From the NCBI GenBank assembly GCA_943356435.1, contig CALREY010000005.1:1-64000 (forward strand): a stretch of 64,000 nt of DNA, in the 5' to 3' direction. Position 1 is the first letter of the stretch. Every line of letters begins with the position of its first letter. The translations under genes were made by a program, and so were the position numbers. The notes beneath the pieces are model-generated. The model was given only the letters and a program-made list of their open reading frames with translations. It did no database searches and was not told the DNA's origin. Positions 35,645-44,512 of this stretch are shown piece after piece. This DNA comes from Candidatus Altimarinota bacterium. GTDB taxonomy: Bacteria; Patescibacteriota; Gracilibacteria; BD1-5; UBA6164.

Positions 35645-37723
35645 TTACTTGCTTAACATTTCAGAAACTCAGTCCCAATCTGCTGGTGGTGGTGTTTTCA
35701 AATATATTTCACACATATCCAAATAAAGCCTTGGAGCATTATCTCAATTGGATAATAAATTTTGAAATATTTCTTTTGCACTGCTAAATTCTCTATTCAA
35801 ATACAGTCTTGTCGCTTCTTCGAATTCTTGTTTCATTTTGATTTTATCTTCTGATACTTCTCATTTTATTCACAATAATTCATATATTTTTATAGGAATA
35901 GCTTTTCACTTAACTCTTATTTTATCCAAATATCTGAATTCGAAATTTTCTTTTTGTAAATCAAAAATTGCTTCACTTGCACAGATAAATGTACCATAAA
36001 ATTTATTTACTCATTCTAGACGAGAAGCTAGATTTACATTATCTCAAAGTGCAGTAAAGTTTTTCTTTCATCATTCACTTCATATATCTCACACAACTGC
36101 TGATCAATAATGCATTCATATCCTAGCTTTTATTTCAGGTAATCATCTATCTTTCCATAAATTATTTAGCTCTATAAGCTTCTTTTGTTGTAATAATGCA
36201 GATTTACATATAGAATATGTAGATAATTCATCTACTCAAAATACTCACCATAAAGCCATGATTGCATCTCATTCATATTTATCTATATATCATTTATCAC
36301 TCATTATAATATTAGACATTTCACCTAAATATTCTCTTAGAAATGATACTAATTCTTCAGGTGATAGTTTTTCTGATATACTAGTAAATCATTGAATATC
36401 AGAGAAAAATATTGCTATTTCTTTCTTTTCTCAGTTTAGATTTACCAATCATGCTCAAGACAATATTTCATTTGCTACATCTTCAGATACATACTCTGAT
36501 AATGCTTTATTTAGCTTTGTTTTATGCTTGTTTTCTATGTAATATTTTACTATGTTTGAAAAAGCAAGAGATATAAACACAGCTAATATAAACTCAACAA
36601 AATAGTGGAAAATAAAATTAGTAAATCATGTTATATAGTATATTAGTATGATAAACAATCCTATAATAGAAATATTACTAAATATTAATACATAAGAAGA
36701 CCTACTTACATTAAAATAAACAGACATTAATATAAATAAATATAATAACAACAACTCTAAATAAATATTAATATATACAATTCAATTATCTGTAATAACT
36801 GTATTTATTAAATTAGCATGTAGATATACTCAATACAAGCTTCAAATTGGTGTTTCAAATACATCTTTTATTCATTCAGCAGTAGCTCAAATAATTACTA
36901 TCTTATCTTTTATTTCAGCTTTATTGAAATCTCAATTATAAATATCAAGAAATGATTTTTTATAAAACCTATGACTTGGAGCATAATTTATTAATACATC
37001 ATTAGAATTATAACTTGATCTAAATAATTTTACTTTATCATTTAGTATGATTTTATCTTTAGTAAAAACAAAATTTTTAGATAAATAATCATCATCATTA
37101 TAGATTTTTGAATAAAATCATCTTAAAATCGCAATAGAAAAATGATTAAATAATAATTCACTATTTTGAAATTTTCTAAATGGGATAATTGAATATACTA
37201 TATTACTTGCTTCTTCTATATTTACTGAATAAAATCATTTAGATAATGTATAATCTCAGAATTTACTATATGGAAATTGTACATATCATGATGAATCAGA
37301 CCAAACTCACAAAATTACATTTCATGCATTTTTTATAGATTCCGAAAGAATATTATCTGACTGCTCATTACTTTCTTCTCAGAAAATTACATCGAGTGCT
37401 ATAACAGTAGCTCAAGCATTATTTAAATTATCTATAACTTTTGCAAAATATTTTCTATCAAAAGGAAATCTACCCAATCATTTTTCTGTGATTGTTCAAT
37501 TTGGCAACTTTCTTCATGCAACTGTGTCTTCATCTATTTCTACAATCATTATATTGTTAGAAATAGGTTTAGATTTGTCAAAATACAAAGATAATACTCT
37601 TTTATTTACAATATTTAGAAAATCTAATCAACTAATAGAAAAAACAAAAGCAAAAATCAATAAAGATATAAATATAGATAATGTGTTCCTATTGTTTATA
37701 ATTTTCATTTTATCTTTAAACAT
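35645..37723 (-). CDS. CHASE2-domain class III adenylate/guanylate cyclase
   Basis: 692 aa. N-terminal membrane helix (about 12-30), extracellular CHASE2 sensor (about 45-330, with VEIDEDTVAGRKLPNG, VIALDVIFGEES, KIVIIGATAEGIKDVFETP), three helices (about 345-430), then a class III cyclase (about 470-640): EIAIFFSDIQGFTSISEKL with metal Asp, DKGYIDKYEGDAIMALWG with the second Asp, and NFTALGDNVNLASRLEGVN. Makes a cyclic nucleotide (cAMP more likely given the Lys/Asp pattern) in response to an envelope signal. 5 bases downstream of a FecR-domain gene: an established pairing. Confidence 0.92.
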
Positions 37724-37728
37724 AGTGT

Positions 37729-38946
37729 TTATTTATTAATTATTTTATTAGATATTCCGTCCAGAATCCCCTTTACCTTTGTATCTGCTTTTTGTTGTAA
37801 ATCTTTTATATCATCTATACCTACATTTGAATTCTTTATTGTATCAAAACTTGATTGAAAAAATACTTTTAAATCAGCAAATTTTGATGTGATTTTAGCT
37901 TTTATTTCTTCTGGTACTACTCTATCTTTTATATAATCATTTAGATTAAAATTTATAAGAGAAGCTTTATTTGTAGACAATATTTGCAATAATTGATCTA
38001 TATTTTCATATTTTTTTGAATCAATCATTTCTTTGAAATCATTAAGAGTACTATTGATTAATTTATTCTTATTTTCTGGTGTAGATAATTGTAACAATTT
38101 ATCTTTTAATTCTAGTTTGATTTTAAATAATTCCGCATCATCTGGTTTAATAAAATTTAGTTTTTGATAATCGCTTAGCATTTTATTATACAATTCAGTT
38201 TTCTTTACTTCATCTCATAATGCATCATTTAAATCTATTTCATTTAATTTTTTTATATTTGCTAAATCACTAGCTAGTCTTTTTCTAAGTATTACAAGTA
38301 ATTCATTATCTAATTGAATATTCATTTGCTCAAAAGTCTTATCTTTGAACCTTTGTATAAATTCTTCTAAATCTATAAAAGTAAATGTTTTTAAATCTAA
38401 AGGATTTTGTTCATTAACAGTGATAATATCTCAACTATTTGTAGTTAAATCTACTTTATGATCAGTAACATACATATAATCATTATCTAAATCTACATTG
38501 AATACTGTTCATCTTACAGCTGCCTCTGAATCTCTGAAATATTCTTTGAAATAAGATCATTCTCAGAAAAAGGAAACTAGATTTGTCCAACTTTTACCAC
38601 TTAACAAACTAAACTTAATATTTATTTTTGATAAGTCATTAGAAACGTTCAATTCTGAGATTTCTACGCTAGTATTTCACCCTAGCCTAGTTACACTACC
38701 ATCTCACCATTCCAACACTGCTAGTGACTCATTTCATATGGTTTTTACATTATCTCAGATAGTTAGTTTAGATTTTTGTTTTAATACTAATGGGTTTTTA
38801 TTTAATTCTGCATCTCAACTTACAAGTACAACATAAGAGTCAAAATTCTTATTTTTATCTAAATATGCGGATACAAATATACTTATTACTATTCATAATA
38901 TTATAAGTATAATAAAAATAATAAATTTATTTTTTATTTTAAGCAT
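37729..38946 (-). CDS. FecR-domain membrane protein
   Basis: 405 aa. One N-terminal transmembrane anchor (about 8-27). The following region has FecR-type beta repeats: YVVLVSGDAELNKN, LKQKSKLTIGDNVKTIG, VLEWGDGSVTRLGGNTSVEI, SGKSWTNLV and DSEAAVRGTVFNV (the A-x-R-G-T-x-F motif). The C-terminal half (about 210-395) is a charged, helical region with a likely coiled coil. Probably an envelope sensor or scaffold for the CHASE2 cyclase next in the operon. Confidence 0.8.
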
Positions 38947-39032
38947 TTTAATTATTATATAAACAAATAAATTAAGTGAACGAAATAATTATTGATATTA
39001 TTTTATATAAAATTTCTAAATATACAAAAAAT

Positions 39033-39458
39033 ATGAAAAAACAATACATTTTCCTAATAATTATATCTATTATTCTATATATATGATATTTAATATTAAG
39101 TTTTACATATAAAGAATATAAGATAAACGAGAATATAGAGTATATAAAATGACTCAATGCTACAATAAAGGAAAAAATAGAAATTTCAGAGAAAATTATA
39201 AAGTATAAAAGTTCTCTATCATATAAAAATAAAATATTAAAAGAACAACAATCATTTAAAAATAAATGAGAAAATGTAGTATATTTAACTACAGAAAACA
39301 TCTATAATAAATTTACAACAGTTGCACCAAAAAAAGAAGAAATAGTGGAATCAACAAAAGATATAGAAGAAAAAAAGGAAAAGATTAAAGTAGAGGAAAT
39401 GAGTATATATGAAAAATGGAAAAATTTAATCTACAAAAAAAATACTTACAAAAAGTAA
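39033..39458 (+). CDS. single-pass membrane protein with coiled coil
   Basis: 141 aa. One N-terminal helix (about residues 5-24), then a Lys/Glu-rich heptad-like region (about 30-85) and a charged tail. Resembles FtsL/FtsB-type bitopic proteins in layout only (MKKQYIFLIIISIILYIGYL; coiled coil directly after); no specific motif supports that. Its last codons form the left arm of a shared terminator with the convergent gene. Confidence 0.5.
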
Positions 39459-39472
39459 GTATTTTTTTTTAT
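39437..39472. terminator. shared terminator overlapping a CDS end
   Basis: Stem AAAAAATACTTAC/GTAAGTATTTTTT. The left arm codes for the last residues of the plus-strand gene, whose TAA lies in the stem; the right arm's T-tract reaches the stop of the minus-strand gene. Confidence 0.8.
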
Positions 39473-39894
39473 AAATCTGAAAAATCCGAAGGTATTGCAT
39501 CTATATTATCTATTCATCAATCAATATTACCAGAAGTTCAAAATAACTTGTTTCCTATTTCTTCTATTTTTTCAAAAATTCTTTTTGGTTCAGCGTATTT
39601 TTCTACATCAAGTCACAATAATCTACCTAATATAGGAAATATAAATATAGTTAAAACAGTTATAACTATACCTATTACAGCATATCTAATAGTATTAATA
39701 GCTGGTTTGATTTTATCATCACTTCCTCCAGAAAGAATAAGTAACAAACCTCACCGTAAAATAAATACGATAGAAAAAATTCATGAAAATAATACAAATA
39801 GAGATATCGCTAACAATACAAAATCTCCAAAACTAATAGTTGTTCAAAATATAGAACTACTTTCATTTAAAGCATAAACAGTATCTATAATCAT
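39469..39894 (-). CDS. TrbC/VirB2-like two-helix membrane protein
   Basis: 141 aa, visible only with code 25 (TGA glycines). A leader-like start (MIIDTVYALNESSSIFG) is followed by two helices: FVLLAISLFVLFSGIFSIVFILRG-type segment and YAVIGIVITVLTIFIFPILG, separated by LLILSGGSDDKIKPAINTIR. This is the same helix-GG-charged-helix pattern as the T4SS-like subunits at 32987-35345, with which it may work. The C-terminal 45 residues are polar. A 153-aa plus-strand ORF over the same DNA is a shadow. Confidence 0.65.
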
Positions 39895-39912
39895 AACTAT
39901 ATATTTAAAAAA

Positions 39913-40149
39913 CTAATCTAAAACCTTTAAATTTACTCTTTTATCTATTTTCATTCAATACAATCTTAATAATGATCTGATTGAATTTATAGTATTTCAT
40001 CCTTTTCATATGATAATTCACATATCATCTTTATTAACTTTTAGAGTTAATAATACTCACATTTCATCCTCTGTTCTATTTATAACTATTTCAGATTTAT
40101 TTTCAACTAAATTTTCAACAATAAATTGTAAAAATTCAACTTCTTTCAT
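39913..40149 (-). CDS. khpA: KH-domain RNA-binding protein KhpA
   Basis: 78 aa, the normal KhpA size. A single type II KH domain with GIIIGKGGNTINSIRSLLRLYG; GKGG is the RNA-gripping GxxG loop. KhpA (with KhpB) binds many transcripts and affects cell division and length in Gram-positives. It follows rpsP, the conserved rpsP-khpA order. Ends in TAG. Confidence 0.9.
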
Positions 40150-40162
40150 AATAAGTATATTA

Positions 40163-40207
40163 AAAAAATAATATCCCTCAACATTAAATAATTGAAGGAT
40201 TTTAATA
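40163..40207 (-). terminator. possible attenuator/terminator between rpsP and khpA
   Basis: Minus-strand hairpin CCTTCAA/TTGAGGG (one bulge) followed by a T-rich tract (T7). It could reduce readthrough from rpsP into khpA. Confidence 0.55.
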
Positions 40208-40447
40208 TTATATAGAAATATTATTTACTTTTAAAAGTTTTTCAACTCTTGGAGAGAATTGTACTCAGTTTGAAACATAAGCTTTTACTTTATCTAAATC
40301 ATTGATTTTAAAATCTTTAGATAATGGATTATAAAAACCTAATACTTCTTTATAACCATGTTTTGCTGCTGCAGTATGTTCAGTAACAACTACTCTAAAA
40401 AATGGCATATTTCTTTTTCCAGCTCTAGATAATCTTATTTTTAACAT
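40208..40447 (-). CDS. rpsP: 30S ribosomal protein S16
   Basis: 79 aa. LKIRLSRAGKRNMPFFRVVVT, then GYKEVLGFYNPLSKDFKINDL and GVQFSPRVEKLLKV: the complete S16 fold. The usual start MLKIRL is ATG 40447; an in-frame ATG two codons earlier (40453) would add Met-Lys. Only one TGA glycine, as in other ribosomal genes here. Confidence 0.95.
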
Positions 40448-40559
40448 TTTCAAATTATTTATAATATATATTTTTTAGTTTTTAAACCATAAATTTAAAA
40501 TCAAAAATGATTAATTTTTAACTCTAATTTAAGGTTTAAATATTTTTTGCTTTATTTAA

Positions 40560-40644
40560 TGGTGCCCAGGGCGGGAATCGAACCCGCACTTCCGAGGAAA
40601 CGGGATTTTAAGTCCCGCGTGTCTACCAATTCCACCACCTGGGC
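40560..40644 (-). tRNA. tRNA-Leu(TAA)
   Basis: 85-nt type II tRNA with a long variable arm and encoded CCA. The anticodon loop CTTAAAA gives TAA, reading UUA, the dominant Leu codon in this genome. Acceptor GCCCAGG/CCTGGGC. Confidence 0.95.
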
Positions 40645-40687
40645 AAAATAGTAGTGATGTTCAAAAGAATCATCAATACATTTTATT

Positions 40688-40885
40688 TTACAAAACTCCG
40701 TGTTTTCTCAAAGTTCTAAGTCATTTAGCTGATACTCTTATTTTGTATACTAGACCAGTTTCTGGATCTTTTATATTTTTATAAAATAAGTTTGGGTAAA
40801 ATTTTCTCTTAGTAGCTCTTAATGAGTGAGATCTATTATTACCAACAGCTGTTCTTTTTCAAGTTATTTCACAAACTCTTGCCAT
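40688..40885 (-). CDS. rpmB: 50S ribosomal protein L28
   Basis: 65 aa. Begins MARVCEITGKRTAVGNNRSH, where the invariant Gly of ITGKR is TGA; then RATKRKFYPNLFYK and VSAKGLRTLRKHG. Fits L28 throughout. Between rpsJ and tRNA-Leu in a leftward ribosomal gene run. Confidence 0.95.
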
Positions 40886-40980
40886 AACAGTTTAATTAAC
40901 AAATAATAATTATAACGAACAATCATAAATAATAATATTATTTACAATAATCATTGTTTAAAGAAATCGTATGATTTCAA

Positions 40981-41301
40981 TTATGCTTTAATTTCAATAC
41001 CAACACCATTTGGGATAGATATATCTTGTAATAATTCCATTGTTTTAGCAGATGGTTCCAATATATCAATCATTCTTCTGTGTCTTCTTATTTCAAATTG
41101 TTCTCTAGCATCTTTATTAACAAAAGTTGATCTGTTTACAGTAACTTTTTGTATTTTAGTTGGAAGAGGAATTGGTCAAACAACTTGAGCTCCAGAATCA
41201 GAAGCTATAGTAACGATTTTTTTCACAGCTTCATCAAGCAATCTATGGTCAAAAGATTTAACACTTATTCTAATCTTTGTAGTAGTTTTTTTTGCAGACA
41301 T
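40981..41301 (-). CDS. rpsJ: 30S ribosomal protein S10
   Basis: 106 aa. KIRISVKSFDHRLLDEAVKKIV, then [44 protein letters not shown]: classic S10. Next to tuf as in many bacteria, where S10 starts the S10 operon; here L28 follows instead of L3, so the operon has been split. Confidence 0.97.
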
Positions 41302-41411
41302 TATAAATATATAAATATAGTAATAAATATAAATTATTTAATATAATCTAATTGCTTAGTACTATCATATTTCAGATAATACTAAGTTTATTAATTTACA
41401 TTAAGTATGAA

Positions 41412-42608
41412 TTATGCTATAACTTTAGCAACAACTCCAGAACCAACAGTTCTACCACCTTCTCTGATCGCGAATCTTAATCATTCAGTCATCGCAATAG
41501 GAGATTGTAATTTAACAGTCATTTGAACGTTATCACCAGGCATAACCATTTCTACTCAAGCAGGTAATTCAATATCACCAGTTACATCAGTAGTTCTGAA
41601 GTAGAATTGAGGTTTATAACCTTTGAAGAATGGAGTATGTCTACCACCTTCGTCTTTAGTAAGGATATATACTTCTGATTCGAATTCAGTATGAGGTTTA
41701 ATTGATCCTGGTTTAGATAAAACTTGACCTCTTTCAACATCATCTCTTTGGATACCTCTTAATAAGATACCTGCATTATCTCAAGCTTGTCCTTGATCTA
41801 ATAATTTATGGAACATTTCAACTCATGTAACAGTAGATTTTTGAGTATCTCTAATACCTACTATTTCAACTTCTTGTCCAACTTTGATTATACCAGTTTC
41901 AATTTTACCAGTAACTACAGTACCTCTACCTTTAATAGAGAATACATCTTCAATAGGCATCAAGAAATCTTTATCAGTTGGTCTATCAGGAACTGGAACG
42001 AATTGTTCAACAGCTTCAAATAATTCAATAATAGTTTTAGCTCCGTAAGCTTTATCCATATCAGTAGGATTTTCTAAAGCTACAAGTCATGAACCTCTAA
42101 TTACTGGAGTATCATCACCTGGGAAATTATATTTAGATAATAAATCTCTAATTTCCATTTCAACTAATTCTAACATTTCTTCATCATCAACCATATCACA
42201 TTTATTCATGAAAACAACGATGTAAGGTACACCTACTTGTCTTGATAATAATATATGTTCTCTAGTTTGAGCCATAGGACCGTCAGTAGCAGCAACTATA
42301 AGTATAGCAGCGTCCATTTGAGCAGCACCAGTAATCATGTTTTTAACGTAGTCAGCATGCCCTGGACAATCAACGTGAGCGTAGTGTCTAGTAGCAGTTT
42401 CATATTCAACGTGTGAAGTGTTGATTGTGATACCTCTTGCTCTTTCTTCTGGAGCATTATCAATAGAAGCAAAATCTCTTAAACCTTCACCTCCACCATA
42501 TTTATGATATAAAACAGCAGAAATTGCAGCAGTAGTAGTAGTTTTACCGTGGTCAACGTGACCAATAGTACCAATATTAATATGTGGTTTAGATCTATCA
42601 AAAGCCAT
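41412..42608 (-). CDS. tuf: elongation factor Tu
   Basis: 398 aa. GTPase delivering aminoacyl-t[12 protein letters not shown]-loop, [43 protein letters not shown] and three-domain layout, ending [10 protein letters not shown]. Gly codon use is striking: about 35 GGN against 5 TGA, the reverse of accessory genes. It is thus readable over long stretches even in the standard code. Downstream of two tiny basic ORFs and upstream of rpsJ. Confidence 0.98.
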
Positions 42609-42683
42609 AATAATTATGTTTATAATAAATAAAATATAAAGTAATAAAACTTTAACGATTTAATAAAAAAAATCAACTTGTTT

Positions 42684-42770
42684 TTATTTTCTAGTTTTTT
42701 TAACTTTTTTCTCAATCAAAGATAATACTCTTCTTAATTTTCTATGTGCGTGTCCTGTTAATCTAGGCAT
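42684..42770 (-). CDS. tiny basic ORF (28 aa)
   Basis: MPRLTGHAHRKLRRVLSLIEKKVKKTRK, about half basic residues, starting one base after the stop of the 69-aa ORF. Size and composition recall small ribosomal proteins, but no family is recognised. Position just before tuf in a translation-gene run supports a real, ribosome-related product. Confidence 0.45.
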   Translation of the reverse strand: MPRLTGHAHRKLRRVLSLIEKKVKKTRK

Positions 42771-42771
42771 A

Positions 42772-42981
42772 CTATATTTTGTTAAGATTTATTTGGTATT
42801 TTTTTAATTTTACTGTAACTATTTTTACAGCATTCACTAGCCATTTAGTTTCTCATTCGAATTTAATTCTTTGTTGCAGTTTTTGGTAATGACTCACAGC
42901 CTTAACAACTTTTCATCATGTTTTAGGTCCCTTTTTATTAACTGCATAGTTTAATCTTCTAGGTCTTTTATTAGCAGGCAT
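42772..42981 (-). CDS. small basic protein (69 aa), possibly ribosome-associated
   Basis: MPANKRPRRLNYAVNKKGPK start, then GGKVVKAVSHYQKLQQRIKFEG and VKIVTVKLKKYQINLNKI. Strongly basic, three TGA glycines (two adjacent). Ends in TAG, one base before the next start, so translationally coupled. First gene of the run 69aa-28aa-tuf-rpsJ-rpmB. No family recognised; a divergent or lineage-specific ribosomal protein is a reasonable guess. Confidence 0.55.
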
Positions 42982-43078
42982 ATTATAAAATTACGTTATA
43001 ATTTGATTTCAATTAGAACTCAAAATCGAATTACTAACTGTAATTCTTAATTTCCTAATTGTAGTCATTTAGATAAAA

Positions 43079-43155
43079 TGGTGGAGACTAGGAGGGTCGA
43101 ACTCCTGACCTCCTGCGTGCAAGGCAGGCGCTCTAGCCAACTGAGCTAAGTCCCC
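43079..43155 (-). tRNA. tRNA-Ala(TGC)
   Basis: 77 nt with encoded CCA. The anticodon loop CTTGCAC gives TGC; acceptor GGGGACT/AGTCTCC lacks the typical G3-T70 identity pair in the first positions I can align (G3-C70), so alanine identity rests on the anticodon. Cotranscribed with tRNA-Asp. Confidence 0.88.
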
Positions 43156-43261
43156 ATACAAATATTTACATACTTATACATTAGTACAGATGCATTTTTT
43201 ATAAAACGCTTTAATCTCTACTTGTTAAGCAAAATATTATGCTGGTATAATTTGTTTTTAA

Positions 43262-43338
43262 TGGCGGACGCGACGGGACTCGAACCCGCGGCCTCTGCAG
43301 TGACAGTGCAGCGCTCTAACCAACTGAGCTACGCATCC
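43262..43338 (-). tRNA. tRNA-Asp(GTC)
   Basis: 77 nt with encoded CCA. Anticodon stem CTGCA/TGCAG with loop CTGTCAC gives GTC; discriminator G73 as expected for Asp. A QueA-pathway target (GUN anticodon). Confidence 0.95.
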
Positions 43339-43359
43339 AATTTTGTGAATTGCTCAGGG

Positions 43360-43387
43360 AGTATATTAAAAATTTTTATATATGCAA
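43360..43387 (-). promoter_or_regulatory. tRNA-Asp/Ala promoter
   Basis: Minus-strand TTGCAT (43382-43387), 16-bp spacer, TATACT (43360-43365), about 22 bases from tRNA-Asp. Confidence 0.55.
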
Positions 43388-43451
43388 ATTTTTTTTTAAC
43401 TTTTTTTTATTTTTTGTAAAGTTACTAATATATTCCCTTTATTTAAGCAAA

Positions 43452-44336
43452 TTACTTTAGATATTTTTTTGAAGATAAGTATCAAGCAAATCATCATATA
43501 ATAACAAATAAGAACATTTCTACTATAAATATCATAAATGAAAAATCAAAATAGTAAATATCAGCAAACACCACATTTACATTATTAAGAATCAATACAA
43601 ATATGAATAAACTAAGTATAAATGCTACAAATGAATACAATCATCATTGTAGTACAAATGGTCAATATATGAATTCCCTACTTCATCATACCAATCTAGT
43701 AATATAAATCTCATCTCTATAATAGTAGATAAAGTTTCAAATAACTGAATATATAATTACAGAAATAGATACTACAAATATAGCAATAATTACATAAAGT
43801 CATAATTGTAATATATCTAATATATTTATAATATTTGTTATCTTGTTATACTGAGAACTATAGTTTGCAAAATACTCTTTGTCAGAATCAGATTTTGACA
43901 ATATAAACATTTTATTCTCAATAACAGAATTCAGTGAAGCATATTGGTTCAAGTCTATATTTGATAAGACTATGGTATCTGGTAATGGATTATTTCTCTC
44001 AAGTATTTTTACTAGTCATGGTTCTTTTTTCCTCATCTCTTCCAAAATAGTATCTTTTCATTTATATTCTGCTAATATTTGTCATCAAGCAAGTTTTTTT
44101 ATATCATCTAATAAATCAATAACTTCTACAGATGTATTAGTATAATCTTCATTTAAATACAAAGAAATAGTTAATTTAGAATTGATACTATCAATCAATT
44201 TGAAACTAACATCATGCAAAATAACTAATATGTTTATGAAAAACATCAAAAGAGTCAAAACAAGCACAGAAGAAAAACTCAAAAACTTGTTTCTAAGTAT
44301 ATTTTTAACTGAATATTTAGCAATACGACTCAACAT
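43452..44336 (-). CDS. ftsX: cell division protein FtsX
   Basis: 294 aa. Membrane partner of FtsE, controlling septal peptidoglycan hydrolases. Helix 1 at about 22-42, an extracellular domain (SKLTISLYLNEDYTNTSVEV onward; the FtsX ECD strand-helix layout), then three helices after about residue 175 in the FtsX fold (LGLYVIIAIFVVSISVIIYS, RDEIYITRLVGGSREFIYGPF, final helices). 'RLVG' after the third helix is the typical FtsX coupling segment. ftsE is not adjacent. Many TGA glycines. Confidence 0.85.
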
Positions 44337-44451
44337 AATTAAACGATTTTAAATTAATATTATTATGAGTTTAATTAAAAGGAGAGTTTTTGCAAATGGA
44401 AGTTTAAAAGATTACAATGCAATATAATCCAGTATTGTCAATCTATTTTTA

Positions 44452-44481
44452 TTGACCAAGTATTAATAAATATGGTATTAT
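44452..44481 (+). promoter_or_regulatory. promoter of the 1488-aa gene
   Basis: TTGACC (44452-44457), 18-bp spacer, TATTAT (44476-44481), about 30 bases before the ATG. Confidence 0.55.
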
Positions 44482-44512
44482 AACAAGGAATTTAAAATAT
44501 AATACAAAATTT

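Noticed and set aside
39416-39877. A 153-aa plus-strand ORF
   Set aside because: It overlaps the end of the 141-aa plus gene and lies antisense to a better minus-strand gene (39469-39894) with pilin-like helices and TGA glycines. Its sequence has no recognisable pattern.
43222-43419. A 65-aa plus-strand ORF (MADATGLEPAASAVTVQRS type)
   Set aside because: This is the well-known artefact of translating the reverse strand of a tRNA gene (here tRNA-Asp).
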